From Maratus speciosus (Eukaryota > Arthropoda > Arachnida > Araneae > Salticidae): a DNA stretch of 64,000 nucleotides. Shown here one piece after another: positions 1 to 12,279 of the stretch. Both the position numbers and the translations under genes were made by a program. The DNA lies in the NCBI GenBank assembly GCA_963932465.1, contig OZ010796.1, positions 74,465,974 to 74,529,973 on the forward strand. The letters are read 5' to 3'. The notes below the pieces were generated by a model. That model was not told the DNA's origin. It ran no database searches and saw only the letters and a list, made by a program, of their open reading frames with translations. The number at the start of each line of letters is the position of its first letter. The stretch's first letter is position 1.

Positions 1-3000
1 GAAACGTAATTTTCATCAAGAAATGCGATTTTTATCAAATTTTTTTTTTCCGAATGCCCGGAAGAACTGACCAATCAAATTGCAAGATGCGTTTTAGGTA
101 GAAAAAAAAGGCGTATCCCTTTTTATAACGGTAAACAAAAGTTTATTTGCAAAAAATGGCAACATTCCTCGAAAATTATGTAATCATATCACATTTTCGG
201 AGTACTAACGAAAGCCTGCTAATTGAATATACTTTTCTTGATAAAGATGTCTTTAAGGAAGGAGCTTGTCAAAGACAGGATACCAAAAATAGGTAAATAG
301 TTTAGATTTTCGTACGAAGAGGGGGGGAGGGGGAGTTAGATTTGTTTAAATTCTTCATATTTTAGCAGGGCAAACGGGCCTCGCGCCATTTGAGTTCTCG
401 ACGACACACTCTACTACAAATTATTGTAGAAATTTACTGATACCAAACGATTCGAAATAAAGTCTACTTTTAAATGATGTATATAAAATTTGCTTAGGGG
501 GCCGTCTACAAATCAAAATGAGACCAAACTTTGTTTTTCACCAATAGCAATACCCATGTTTGACACCATAAATTCTACACCCTTCAATTAGTCTAAAAAC
601 AAATTCTCATGAAATTCGTTTTACAATGAGTCTATTTTAGGGGCTGTATCCAAAATGAAGTTCAGTAAAATGCTACAGAATGACTGTGTTACTTCTATTA
701 ATGTATTATTTTTGTTCACGTTAATTACAAGTTCGATGCATTTACGTTTTTGTGGATTTTTAGTTATATTCTGTGGATTTTTAGTGTGTGGTTTAGTTCT
801 ATAACCACACAAAAAATAACATTAAGATTATTATTTCAGGAGATATTAATAAAAATATGAAAAATGTAATTTAACATTAGAAGCTCTAAACTTTGAATGT
901 TTATAATTCAAAAAGTTATCATTCAAATGACTTGAAATTTCGTTTATAGGCATAGTCTGAACCGAGATTTTGAAATATAGTGTCAAAATTGGGTGTTTTC
1001 ATTGAAAAAAAAAAAAGTTGGTTTGGGTTTGTAGATGGCCCTCTAAGCAAATTTTATATACATCATTTAAAAGTAAACTTTATTTCCAATCATTTGGTAC
1101 CAGTAACTTTCTTGTATAAAATTAGAAAAACCACCCCACCCACCATATCCATTTTAAAAAGTGATGTTTTCATGTTTTTCTCCCATAGAGATAACATAGG
1201 AAAAACAATGGGATTCCATTGCAATTTTGACCATGTTAAGTTACCTATAATGTTTTTTAATGGCTCATTTGACCTTCACTAACTCCTAAGCTTTCTTTTA
1301 AGTCCTATCTTGTATCTCTAAGTCATTTTTATCTATTAATTTTAACATAACTTCTTTAAATTACTTTTAAAATTTTGGAGCCATTTTCATAAAATGACAT
1401 TTTTCAGATCCTTCAAAATTAACTAAATCTATCAGAAAACTAATAACTAATGTTTCATTCACCTTAATTAAAGCACGTAGATCATTTTAGTACCATTGGA
1501 TCAAAGTTACCGTTTAGATTTAACCCTTTATACATTACATCAAAAACTGCAATTTTTGAACATTTTTCCCATAGACTTAACATGAGATAAACAATGGAAT
1601 TCTATTGTCTTAATAACTACCTAAAAATGTTTAAAATGAAATTATATTGTATTTTGCTCTTAGATAAGAGTATAAGCTTTAAAATGATACCTGTTATGTT
1701 GCAAAATATTAAGATTTACTATGTTAAATGATCTTTTTAAAAAGTGTTCTTTTTTGGGTTCTTTGAGAATTTACAGTAACCCTCATTCCTATAGAGAAAC
1801 ATGGGATTTTGGAGACATATTCTTATATTTTAACATAGCTATATTTTCACATTTTCCAAACTTTTTGAAAAACTAACGCCGGATCTCGATAATTTGAACT
1901 TTTAGCTTTTCGCCGCCATCACCCATGTTTCTCTAGGATGATATAATAATTTTTAATTGATTTTTAAAAAAGTGTCAAATTATTGGAGTTTTTTCCCGAT
2001 TTCACATACGATTGTATTAGGTTGTTTACTTTTTGAACTTAAAATTTTAACTATTATTTATGCTCCGATCTTTTGACTATTTACATATTCTGATAGCTGA
2101 ATCTTTGAGCTATTCAGCGGTACCATTTGTTTTAAAAATTTATTTCTCTAAGTATTTTTAATTTCAATTTTAAAATTGGTATTTTCTGAAATGAAGCGAT
2201 TGCGTGGACACCGGTTGCTCACACACAATCTGTGTTCATTAAGGGCAAAATAATAATAATATCTTAAAATAATTGATAATATGAATGGGCTGCCTTTAAA
2301 ATTGAGTTACTAATTTTGATGTCATACCAGCTTAATACACGGTGATTGGCTGGATTATTGTAAATAAGAGTCAAGTTATCCGACAGCCAATGTTTTTGAA
2401 ATTTTCATTAAAGTTATACTTGTTAAAACGATACCGGTTTTCTCTATGAGGGTTTATAATGGATTTGTTAGGGTTTAGCTGGGCTTCTGGGGTCGTCCGT
2501 GTTTCTAGATATATCCACTTAGCCCTTTACGGACCTTTTAATTGCCATTTTTGGCCACGTATTTTCCCTATGGGAAAGGTAATGGTAATAACTTAAACTA
2601 ATGAAGAGTACACCGGTTTTATCTAAGACTTGTTTTTGAGTGTTGGTTATAGTCTTTAGAGTATTAAGAGGTACACTCATGGTAAAACTTATAAAGATCT
2701 CACAAATGTGGGATGTTAAAGATTATTCTCTATTTTGTTTCTTACTAAAGATCACATTGCTATAAAGCTATTACATAAATTCATAAAAAAAAGAAAAGAA
2801 AATACTAAATGTAATATACTACAAATTTTTTCGATGGCAACATGTTTAGGGTAGTCATCTTCAACTTTTAGATATAAAATTAAATACTAGGTTTGCCATC
2901 TTAACACTTAAAACTGCCATTTTGTTTCTAATGGGTGTTTTCTCCATTAGAATTTTAGCACAAAATGCTAAATATCTCAAAAAATAATACTGGTCGTAGA

Positions 3001-3201
3001 GGTTTTTCGCTGCACCAAATTCAGCTGCAAACCACCTAAGTGAACTCCACCCCCCCCCCCCACCCCCCGTCTTTTCCGCTTTTTCGTTTAGCTCTAGCTC
3101 AATTAGAAGCCTGTAGGGGACGGGTTTTTTGGGGCGCTACTTTTCTATTGCTTTTATCTTAGTCTTTGTCACATTTACTGTCACATTTTCATTTCTTCTT
3201 T
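1..3201. other. A+T-rich DNA with no gene seen
   Basis: I see no convincing exon, RNA gene or transposon end here. The stretch has short G or C runs (near 320 and 3046) and several loosely related pieces built around 'cccatag..aacat..gg' near 1180, 1565 and 1790, which may be an old degenerate tandem repeat. Open frames are short and lack recognisable motifs. Confidence 0.5.
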
Positions 3202-5300
3202 TAGGGTCAGGTGGGGGAAAGTGGTCATAAAAACAGGCTTTTCAAACTTTCAGAGGATATAAACATCAGAATTTCTGTGATGTTTTCTAAAATTTTGGGT
3301 GTTATTTTACATTACATTACTCTAGAGTACATCCATATCCATTTCAGAAATATTTTTGGGGAATAACACCTTTTTATAACATATTTTTCCAGGCATGTTT
3401 TTATGACCACTTTACCCCAGGGGGTGGGGTAAAGTGAGTAGTGCATGGGGTAAAGTGGTCACATTGAAAAAGTGTAATAAAAAAATAAACTAATGAATAA
3501 AAAGTGACATTTTATTATTTACAAACATTTTAAACAACCTTTATAATAAGCTATCTGCCATTTTATTTTATTAAAGTGTAAATTTGTAATGTTAAAATTG
3601 TTTGTTGTTAAAATTTGGTTCTTCAAGAATTTTGATCACATCTGATTCTGGAAAAGTATAATGATTGCCAAATTTGGATTTTTTTTAACATACTTTAAGA
3701 AAAATAATCATGTTTTTTCCCAATTGCTTTATTGATTTCTTCATTTCATATCTTAGCAACACTCAAGGTCCTATAGATATGGTTTGAGATGTCATCTTTA
3801 GCGATTATAAATGGATTCAAAAGAGAATGTTGACTAGGGATATTTTGTTGTGTTTTTCCTTTTGGAAATTTAAGCAACTTTTAAGTATCTCATTCCCCTT
3901 GTTATTTTTGCAGATATAATGCAAGTGTTTTTTCTGCCAATACTACTCTGATCTTGGACTGGACACATTTCTTTTCCTTTAAAACTACGTCTAACAATTC
4001 TATTCACATCTGAAATGAGTGTAGATAATGTTGCCAATGTAGATTATTTTAAATTTTTTTTTACATATTTTGCAGTCTGCTTTCTTGATACTGTTTCTTT
4101 AAAATTCCTTTCCAGGCTTTTTTTAATGGGGGAAAATACACCTAGATCTAATGGTTGTAGACTATGACTAGTATGAGGTAGCAGGCAGAGTATTATAATA
4201 TGATTGTCGATAGCTATTTTTCACAGCATCATAATTCATTTATGTCCATCACAATCATAAATAAAAGGGCAGGCTTTTGTAAGCTTTCGGTGTACTATCT
4301 ACTTAATAAAATGAACCATCCAAGATTCAAGTACAGAATCCTGCATCTATCCAGATTCCATGATTCATACAATGCTCCTGCACGACCACCCTTTATCCAT
4401 AATTCATATATACTCACTCATAAACGGCGAATGGAAGAATGTAATAACCACTAGCTGATATACCAAAAGGAACACTAAACATTATCTTTCCTTTGGTTTC
4501 TGAATTTTATATAATGCATTGCATTGCATACAATTTTTTAAACTGAACTATTTTGGCTATCCATATCCATTCCAGCCTCATCAACATTAAAAATTCTTTC
4601 AGGATTTTCTTGTGGACTATTTTCTTATATAATACAAGTAAGAGTATTAGAAAAAGTAGTTAATGTGTTGGTTGTTAAATTAGTTGATGTAACCTTTGCA
4701 AGCAATTCAGGCTTACACTTAGTTAATTCATTCACTAATCTGAACCTATTAAAAATTAAACCTAACCTTTTTTAACCCCCATATTATAAACTATTATTAA
4801 ATAATAACTATTTGCAGTTAGTTTTTAATAGTTATTAGTATTTAATAAACTGGCATTGTATATAATGAATAATTTAACCCAGATCAAATATCTATAAGCT
4901 AAGCCTAACCCTATGACCACTTTACCCCATGTAACTAAAACTATTATGAAATAAAATCTGTGATAAATATAACTTAGCTATAAATGAAAATATGTTCTTG
5001 AGATACGTGAAAAGCTTTCTGAACTGCCAATTTAACAAAATTTGGGATAAACAAAATGCAGTAGAAAAGTTAATTAAAGAGTTAAAAGAACAAGGTGTAA
5101 CAAAGACAGACAAAATGAGTGCTCAGTGGCTCAAACATGTTACTAAAAATGTTTTTTTGAGTGAGAAACTTTGATCAATACTTAATAAATCTAAAATTAA
5201 AAGAAAATTATTCAAATTTCTATATTAGTCAGGATTTTAGCCCTTTTTATGAATTATGACCACTTAACCCCGCCTGACCACTTTACCCCACCTGACCCTA
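3202..5300 (-). mobile_element. pogo/Tigger-type DNA transposon, decayed, with intact ends
   Basis: The element runs from 3204 to 5298 (2,095 bp). Its ends are near-perfect inverted repeats of about 24 bp that read GGGTCAGGTGGGG followed by AAAGTGGTCA. Both ends are flanked by TA (3202-3203 and 5299-5300), the target duplication of the Tc1/mariner/pogo superfamily. Further copies of the 'gaccactttacccca' motif lie just inside both ends. A broken transposase is readable on the minus strand inside, which fits the family. The ends are much better preserved than the coding part. Confidence 0.85.
4080..4620 (-). pseudogene. pogo/Tigger transposase remnant
   Basis: Three landmarks of the pogo/Tigger DDE domain can be read on the minus strand in the expected order. 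At 4598-4571 the frame gives RIFNVDEAG, the first catalytic Asp motif (family form IFNxDETG). At 4250-4242 it gives DGH, the second Asp motif. At about 4190-4130 it gives LPHTSHSLQPLDLGVFSP, the conserved block after the second Asp. The pieces lie in different frames with stops between them, so this is a relic with no product. The N-terminal DNA-binding part is not recognisable. The inverted repeats at 3204 and 5298 bound it. Confidence 0.8.
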
Positions 5301-7025
5301 TCCTAACTTTTGTCAACATCTTCTGCTCCACTTTTTGTCCCCCTCCCTTAACTATAACATTGGCTACTTCTTTGCTATTTAAGCTAGAGACTTGGATTTT
5401 TCTATTTTTTAGTCATTTTTGACTTTCTAACCAATCCCATTCCATATTTCACACTATTTCCCAGTTGTTAAGGATTTCCTTTAACAATGGCAACTTTTTC
5501 AATTATTAAGATAATTTTCTGGTTTTTTCTTGATTATGCTGGAGGTTGCCGTCAGTTTTGATCCCACTTAATTTTTTTTTGATCTTGCTCGTATATCTAT
5601 GCCTAACATTGACAACTTTCTTATTTTTTGAGTTATTCTCTTGTTTTTTCACTGGGATATCTCGTATTAATTACTTTCTTGATCCCACTTAACATTTTTA
5701 CATTTAGCATACATTATCCTTAACATTGGCAACTTTTTCAATTATCAAGATATTTCTTGAATATGCTAGAGGTTGCCGACAGTTTTGATCCCACTTAAAT
5801 TTTTGACCTTGCTCGTAATTCCTTGCCTAACATTGACAACTTTTTTATTATTTGAGTTATTCTCCTGTTTTTTTTTCAATGGGATATCTCGTATTACTCA
5901 TATTCTTGATCCCACTTAAAATTTTTACATTCAGCACACATTATCCTTAACAATAGCATCTTTTTTCTTTCTTGGGTTAAGTTTTTGTTTTCTTCTCGCA
6001 CTTATTGGTTGGTCCCTGCACTGATTTTTGGTGCATTTACATCATAATTATTCATCTATACTTTTGTGTACCATATTTCTTTTCAGGCAAGTGCGGCGGG
6101 ACCCTAGTAGCGTCCGGTGAGTACTGTTAACTTTCATACTTTAGTGTAACATTTAACATTCTTTTTATTTTTCTGGTCCACCCAGTCAGCCTTTACAATG
6201 TCTGTTCCTTATTTTGTCCAAGTGTGGGAAATCGGGATTGGATAGGCAATATACAATGTTGCTGCAGCAATGTTGTTGTAATTGTCTACATCAGTTCTAC
6301 ATTGAGAGTGTAAATATGTAAATTTGTTCTCCATTTCATTTTATTATTCATAACACACTGTTATTCCTGTATCATATCAGATGAATTAAACTAGGAGACC
6401 ATTTTTGATCACAAACACAGTAATAATCTTCACATACTGAAATTTGTTGTTACTTGTATAAAATTATGATTGTGGTTGTCAGAATTACAAAGTTGGACAG
6501 GGTATGGTGTTATTGGGAGAATTGTACAATTGATTTATATCTCTTTTTGAGTGTATGGTTTTTGTAGCACGAGGGGCAAATGCACATACTTTTCCCTTTT
6601 CTTTGTTTTGATATAGTAAACTTTTACTATCATTATTTTATTTTATTTTTATTTCATTTATTATTCAAAATTTTCCCCTTATTAGGCTCGTAAATTTTAT
6701 CTTAGTCATTTTCGGTGGTCACGACCACCAGTTTTTGCTTTTTTCTATCTATATCCCTTTCTTTCAAAGATATGTGGTGCGGATCTAGTGGACCCCCATT
6801 TATGTGTTTATCTTCAACTGTTAATATAACTCAAACATATTATATCTTTAAATTGCTTGTCTGGCATATGATGATAGAACGTAGTATCTAAAATCATTTT
6901 AATAGTATCTTCGATCATTCTTAATAATATCTCTCTTAAAGTATTGCATAATTACTAATTGAAATTGGTTAACTAAAATAATCCCAAGTATTGATAAGCA
7001 GTCTTGTTAAAGTGGACTTAAAGTA
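5301..7025. other. Repeat-rich leader upstream of the retroelement ORF
   Basis: There is no exon here. The first 650 bp are T-rich and hold a tandem repeat, listed separately. From about 6000 there is ordinary A+T-rich DNA with a short GC-rich patch at about 6085-6120. The region may be the 5' untranslated part of the non-LTR element that follows, but no element boundary or target duplication could be placed. Confidence 0.35.
5480..5955. repeat. Tandem repeat, about two units of ~230-240 bp
   Basis: The phrases 'aacatTggcaactttttcaa', 'gaggttgccg', 'ttttgatcccactta', 'gcctaacattgacaac' and 'gggatatctcgtatta' occur twice in the same order. One unit starts near 5481 and the second near 5720; a third start is visible near 5947. 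Units differ by scattered substitutions and small indels. Tandem repeats in the 5' untranslated region are known in some Jockey-type retroelements, which is why a link to the downstream ORF is possible. Confidence 0.75.
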
Positions 7026-8120
7026 ATGCTAAGATACGAAATGAATCAAAAAGGAATCAATCCAACAGTCAACTTGACAAGATTGGATATGGACACAGTA
7101 GTGAAAACAAGTACAATAAATAGAGAGGCATCTAATAATGAATTGGGTGACGTCCAATCATCTGGAGTTATTCCGGCGACAGAACCAGCCCTAATTACGA
7201 GTCATGTTGTTCAACAGTTGATAAATAAGGTCGAGGCGGTTTATCCACAACGTTATGAAGAATTTAAGGTCCTATTAACAAATCAATTAGAACATATCAA
7301 GGCTGTGGAGAAGGGAGAATTTTCAAAGAGCCCATACTATGGCATATACAACATACAAAGTTATAATGTTGTAAATAATATATATCAACCAGAAAAATAT
7401 CGTATGAAGACAGCAAAGGGTGATAGAGCTGCCCAATTAAGAAAAAATGCACTATTTTTGGAATTTGAGTTACAACACATTAGAGCAATACATTATAAAG
7501 AATACAACAAAATACCATATTATCATGCAAATAATACTGAACTAATAAACCTGCATCGGGAAATGAAAAGTGAAGAAATAATTAGCATAAGAAACAGAAT
7601 TATAGAACTAAATCATAAAGAAAACAGAAGACCATGTGTGGCTAGTTGTCCTTTCTTCAATCATCTGCAGCTTCTGATCCTACTAAAGGAAGAGAATGAT
7701 CACATGCCACAACCAGAAAAACTAAAATCAAAAACTACCAGTACCAAGAATACCGAACAAAGAAAGCAGTCTAATTTGGAAACTGCAATATCACTAGCAG
7801 AAGAAATTAATGAGACTCGATTAAAAGACAAAGAAAAAATTATACAAAATGCATTAGGTGGATCACCACTTCCATTAAAAATACCACCATCCATAAACCA
7901 GCTAGAGTCACTATCCATCCAACATCTCATTCAGGAGTACAATATACTATTAAATAACAGATCTAATAGTAGCTCAGAAGAAGCTAAAAAATATCTCGAA
8001 ACAATCTTTTCTAAAGCAAGAAGAGATGAGAAACTTCTTATACAACATTCCAACGAAATAAATAAGGATTCTCCTGAAAAGATGATGAAAAAATTACAAC
8101 ATAAATTGGATATCCTGTAA
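7026..8120 (+). pseudogene. Retroelement ORF1, N-terminal part (Gag-like)
   Basis: This is a 364-residue frame ending at TAA (8118-8120). The N-terminal half has two related modules: one around residues 75-120 (LLTNQLEHIKAVEKGEF then SPYYGIYN) and one around 150-190 (FLEFELQHIRAIHYKEY then IPYYHANN). This suggests an internal duplication. From about residue 230 the sequence is Lys/Glu/Gln-rich and looks like the start of a long coiled coil. The same frame continues past the stop to 8286-8288 with coiled-coil sequence of the same kind, so the TAA looks like a nonsense mutation. A frame change near 8270-8280 is then needed to join the zinc-knuckle part. The assignment rests on the downstream part; this segment alone would be unrecognisable. 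Confidence 0.6.
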
Positions 8121-8165
8121 ACACAGAATGATGAATTGTCATTAAAGCTCAAAGAAAGTACAAAA

Positions 8166-8640
8166 GTGGAAATTAAATTTGAGAAATATTTGGAAGAACT
8201 GAAGCAAGAGAATAAACAATTAAAAATCTCCTTAACTGAGGTAGAACATAGTAAAGAACAAATAAAAGAAAATTTAAAGAAGAAATAAATAAAATAAAAA
8301 GTCAACAGAGGCAACTTAAGAAAAAAACTATAGACAAATTTTCACAAACAGTAAATAAATTAAAAACAACAACAACTCAAACAATAATAGAAAAAAGATT
8401 GAATGCAGAAGTAAAGATTGAAAATAAATTGGAAGAATTGAAACAAGAAAATAAACAATTAAAAGACTCTTTGGTCAAGGAAGAACAAAATAAAGAACAG
8501 ATTAATGCAGATATTGTAACCCTTCAAGAAGAAATTAATAAATTAAAACGACAACAGAAGCAATTAAAATCACAAACTAGAGAAAAAATCATACAAACAG
8601 AAGTTAAGTTAAAAACAATAGCAACTCAAACAATAATGGC
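8166..8640 (+). repeat. Tandem duplication of a coiled-coil module inside ORF1
   Basis: The segment from about 8166 to 8390 is repeated at about 8411 to 8640. Matching landmarks are 'ggaagaa' (8192 and 8431) and 'caactcaaacaataat' (8373 and 8622), giving offsets of 239-249 bp with indels. Both copies encode Lys/Glu/Gln-rich heptad sequence such as LEELKQENKQLK. The nonsense codon lies just upstream of the first copy and the frameshift lies inside it. Confidence 0.8.
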
Positions 8641-9541
8641 AAATAACGAAAATGACAGAATAGAAGAAAATGGTGAAGGAGGGTTCATTCAATTATCCAA
8701 CAGACTACAGAAAATTGAGGAGTTGGTGACGCGAAACCTAGAGTACTCTAGTGGGGGCTGTCAAGGAGTGAAATGCGGTGATGGCACAAAAACGGGCGTT
8801 CCCCCTGCTTTGGCGAAGTCTAATTCTGCAATATTAATTAGAACAACCGCTAAACACATAAGGATTCCAAAACTCAAAGCATTACTTAACGAACACTTTA
8901 ATAAAGTGAAGGAAGTTCCAATAATATACTGCAGAAATGCCAGAAATCCAGATACAATAATTATACAATCTAATACAGATGACAATACAGAACATTTGTT
9001 AAAAATGATAGAAAACACTCCTGACATTACAAAGTTAACAGAAATCACATATAAGTTGACTAACTACAAAAGAGTAATAATCACCGGTATTCCATCCTCA
9101 GTACCTACAAATGAAATAATATCATATCTTGAAGAAAATTTATCTGATAAAAACATCACCTTATTGAAAATTCTAAAGAGGGACAATTCTACACTACATC
9201 ACATCATATTGCAATTAGAAACAAAAGCATCACAAGAACTATTGGATAAAAAATTTATACAGGTGGGTCTCAACAAGTGCTATATTCGTTCTTTTCGCCC
9301 AATAATTAGATGCGGCAATTGCCAGCTGTATGGACATCAGACATCTTACTGCAGGAGACAGCCAATTTGCGCCAAATGTTCGAGAGGTCACTGCACTTCG
9401 GAGTGCCCTTTTGCGGGAGTTCCCTCGCAATATAGATGCACAAATTGTTTCCACTTACCTAATTATAGGAAACATTCAGCGGATTCCAATGCGTGTCCGG
9501 TTTATCAATCACACTTGGCAAATAGAAGATGTGTTCAGTAG
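8399..9541 (+). pseudogene. Retroelement ORF1, C-terminal part with zinc knuckles
   Basis: This is a 380-residue open frame. Residues 1-85 form a Lys/Glu/Gln-rich coiled coil. The frame is open without a Met back to about 8279, so 8399 is not a true start. The middle (about 130-290) resembles the RNA-binding region that precedes the knuckles in Jockey-type ORF1 proteins. The end carries CGNCQLYGHQTSYC (CX2CX4HX4C), then CAKCSRGHCTSEC, then a longer third Cys cluster starting CTNC and ending near ACPVYQ. Such arrays bind the element RNA in Gag-like proteins. Together with 7026-8120 it would give about 838 residues, long for the family, partly because of a duplicated coiled-coil module. Confidence 0.75.
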
Positions 9542-9589
9542 GACCATATGGTCATATTGTCAAATATTAAATAACTCAAAAGAATTTGT

Positions 9590-9850
9590 AATAGTGCATA
9601 ATATTAATTATTGTTCGCATATTGTACCTTAATACTAAATTTTTAGTGTAGATTTAAAAATAATTTTTGCATCATGTATCTTACATAATATCTCAAACAC
9701 AGTATCATTGTATTGTAAATTTGTAGGTAATTATTATCTGCAATTACTTATACTTTCATAATAGTGCATAATATTAATTATTGTTCGCATCTTGTACCTT
9801 AATACTTATTTTTAGCATAGAGTTAAAAATAATTTTGCATCATATATCTT
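9590..9850 (+). repeat. Direct repeat in the retroelement 3' untranslated region
   Basis: A block of about 48 bp containing 'atagtgcataatattaatta' followed by 'ttgttcgcat' and 'ttgtaccttaatact' occurs near 9592 and again near 9762. The sequence after each copy is also related ('ttttgcatcat.tatctt'), so the repeat unit is about 170 bp. Confidence 0.8.
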
Positions 9851-10148
9851 GAAAATAGCTTTAAGTGTTGCAAATATCACATTTGTACATGGTTTAAATT
9901 GATGTTAGTATTGTGAATCCTGAAAATAACATAAAAGTGTTGCAAATATGTAGGTAATTGTGTTAAAAAAAAAAAAGTTTAATATCAAATTCTAAAAACT
10001 ATGCAAATTTATGTTATAATAATGAATATTTCTCTCAAATGTAATTATAGGGGTCATCTGTAAATATTTATTGCAAACATTGTCAATAATTGTCATATAC
10101 CTAACATTGTTATTTCTCCTAAACTGTATAAAAAAAAAAAAAAAAAAA

Positions 10149-12110
10149 TTAAGGAGTTTCGCAGGTAGTAAAACTTTTCCCTGCCCTGGGCTTGGGGGTT
10201 ACACCTAACCATAAGCCAAAAGCGGGTTCCCAGGGTGGGTGCTTACTTATTTACTTAATTATTGCCATACAACATGGAATTTCAGAGAATTAAATTCAAC
10301 AATGAATAAAGAGATTCCGTGCACTGCTTTTTATGCCGATAACAGGTCTTGCCCTACTACACCCTCTACATTTAATTTTACTGTGACTGGTTGGCTGTTG
10401 AGAATGTTACATTGCAAAAACCAGTTTTTCCTTAGCAATTGTCAAGCAGTGTATATTTATTAATAAACAAATATACTCTAAATTCAAGGGTGGAATTTAA
10501 TGTAAAAGATTTGTTCAACATTAACAAATCTAAGTGCCCAATTTATATTTAAATGATGCACTACATTTTAATTTGTGAATGGATTAAATGTTTGCAAGAA
10601 AAGAATGATTTTTTTTCTATTAAATTTTGAGATATATTTGTATATGTATGTTTTCAATCTAATGTTTGATCAGAGATTTTAATGTTAATAATGGTAATTA
10701 ATGTGAAAGTAAGTGAAAGATTTACCCCACTAAAAAATTGATGTGCTGAATTTCTATTTAAATGATGCATTAACCTATATTTTTTGTATTACATTATGAG
10801 AATTTTTTATTTATTTTTATTTATTTATTTATTTATTTTTTTGTGAGATTTGTCTATGTATATTTTTTTCAGTTAAAGAACATTTGATCAGAGTAACTTT
10901 AATGTTAGTAAAGGGAAAATATTAAAAATTGTAATTAGATATGAAAATAGATTATTAGCTAAGACTAAAGAATTTTCTTATAGTACTATAAATTTCTCAA
11001 GCCTAAATTTTGTTATTTTTTAAGATAAGTTAAAATCACGAAATATGCATACAACGATTTTAAGTACATTAATTTCCAATTAGATATCAGTTTCAAAACA
11101 GAGTTAAATTTCAGAGTTCTTGATAATTTACGAACTACTTCTCGCAATTATATTTTTAAAATATACGATTTATATTTTTATGAAAAGTATAATTGTAAAT
11201 GATTTTTTAAATTATACTTTTGTGACACGTTAAGGTTTTTAAACGTAACACAAAAGGAAGCTCGAAGTTTTTGTTTGTGTACTTTGTAACACATTCATGT
11301 TAGTCGCATGTAAAAGTGCTAGTTCAATTTATCTCGGATATTGTAACATAAATGCATTGTGACTGCTTTATAACAGATTTTTAAAAAAAGGTTCTCAATT
11401 CAACGCATATGTATATTTTATGTATGTATGCATGCTCAGATTACTCTGAAACTACAGGACTGATTCATGTGATTTTCCTATTTTATTAAGAGTATTTTCT
11501 CGAATTGACCCCATTTAAATTTCATCAAAATTGGTTTGGTATATTTTAGAAATAAAACAAAAAAAATCAATATTTTTCTTCTGCTTTCAAATTGTTAGGT
11601 TAGCTGGATGTGAAGTGTCTGTCACTGCGCGAGCAGCCAGTGTACAATAGAACTAAGAAAACTAGTCTTTTATTTATTTATAAAATTATATGTATGTTTA
11701 CTGATTATTCCAGTACTTTGCAACCAATTCGTGTGATTTTATTGAAAGAGGATAGTCTTGAATTGGTCCTATTTAAATGTCACCAGAATTGGTTCAGTAC
11801 TTTTTAGAAATTCCTTGAAAAAAAAAACAATTTCAATGATTTTATCAAGTGATGTAGCACTATCTGTTTGGTAAGAATGTCGCTACACAGCAATCTCCCC
11901 CCCCCCCCTTCCCCCCCCGCACACACATTTTTTTTATATGGTTAAGTTAATAGGATTGTTTTAGGGAAAACCAGAAAGCAATGTTTTAATTGATAAAAAC
12001 TTTTGACATAAGCAATCCATAAAAATTTTTAAGTGTTTAAATTCACCTTAAGATTTCTACTATACTCTCCCTTCATTTGAAGAACTCTTATTTTCATGGT
12101 GGCGGGATTT
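10149..12110. other. Non-coding A+T-rich stretch with two weak tandem repeats
   Basis: No gene is supported. Two related segments of about 230 bp lie at about 10500-10735 and 10736-10925, sharing 'atttaaatgatgcatta', 'tttgatcagag' and 'tttaatgttagta'. Two related segments near 11430-11580 and 11690-11820 share 'tgtgatttt', 'gaattg..cc.atttaaat' and 'cagaattggtt'; a third relative occurs near 43000-43150. A C-rich run sits at 11897-11920. Confidence 0.5.
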
Positions 12111-12279
12111 GTATGTTAATACAGGGTGGGCCAAAAGTCCCTAGCAAATTTTTGAATTAAATATAAAATTAAGTATCGTAATATCGGGTGTATAAGCCAT
12201 GGCTCAAATAACTCTTTCCGACCAGAAATTTTATTTCTCAAAATGTAACTTATTCAATCTACAAACTTATTTGACAATA

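Larger units (their letters stand above)
7026..10148 (+). mobile_element. Jockey-like non-LTR retroelement, ORF1 only
   Basis: A long gag-like ORF1 (7026-9541, broken twice) is followed by about 590 bp of non-coding sequence and a poly(A) run at 10131-10148. The ORF ends in three zinc-knuckle-type Cys/His clusters, typical of ORF1 of the Jockey and I groups. No endonuclease or reverse transcriptase ORF2 exists anywhere in the window, although ORF2 should follow ORF1 directly. Either an internal deletion removed it, or this is a non-autonomous gag-only element of the HeT-A or half-LINE kind. The 5' boundary is not defined. Confidence 0.7.

Noticed and set aside
980..1282. 100-residue open frame on the plus strand
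   Set aside because: No motif, low-complexity A+T-driven composition, and no splice or start context of note.
4992..5174. 60-residue frame reading through the pogo element on the plus strand
   Set aside because: It is antisense to the transposase direction and has no recognisable domain; likely chance.
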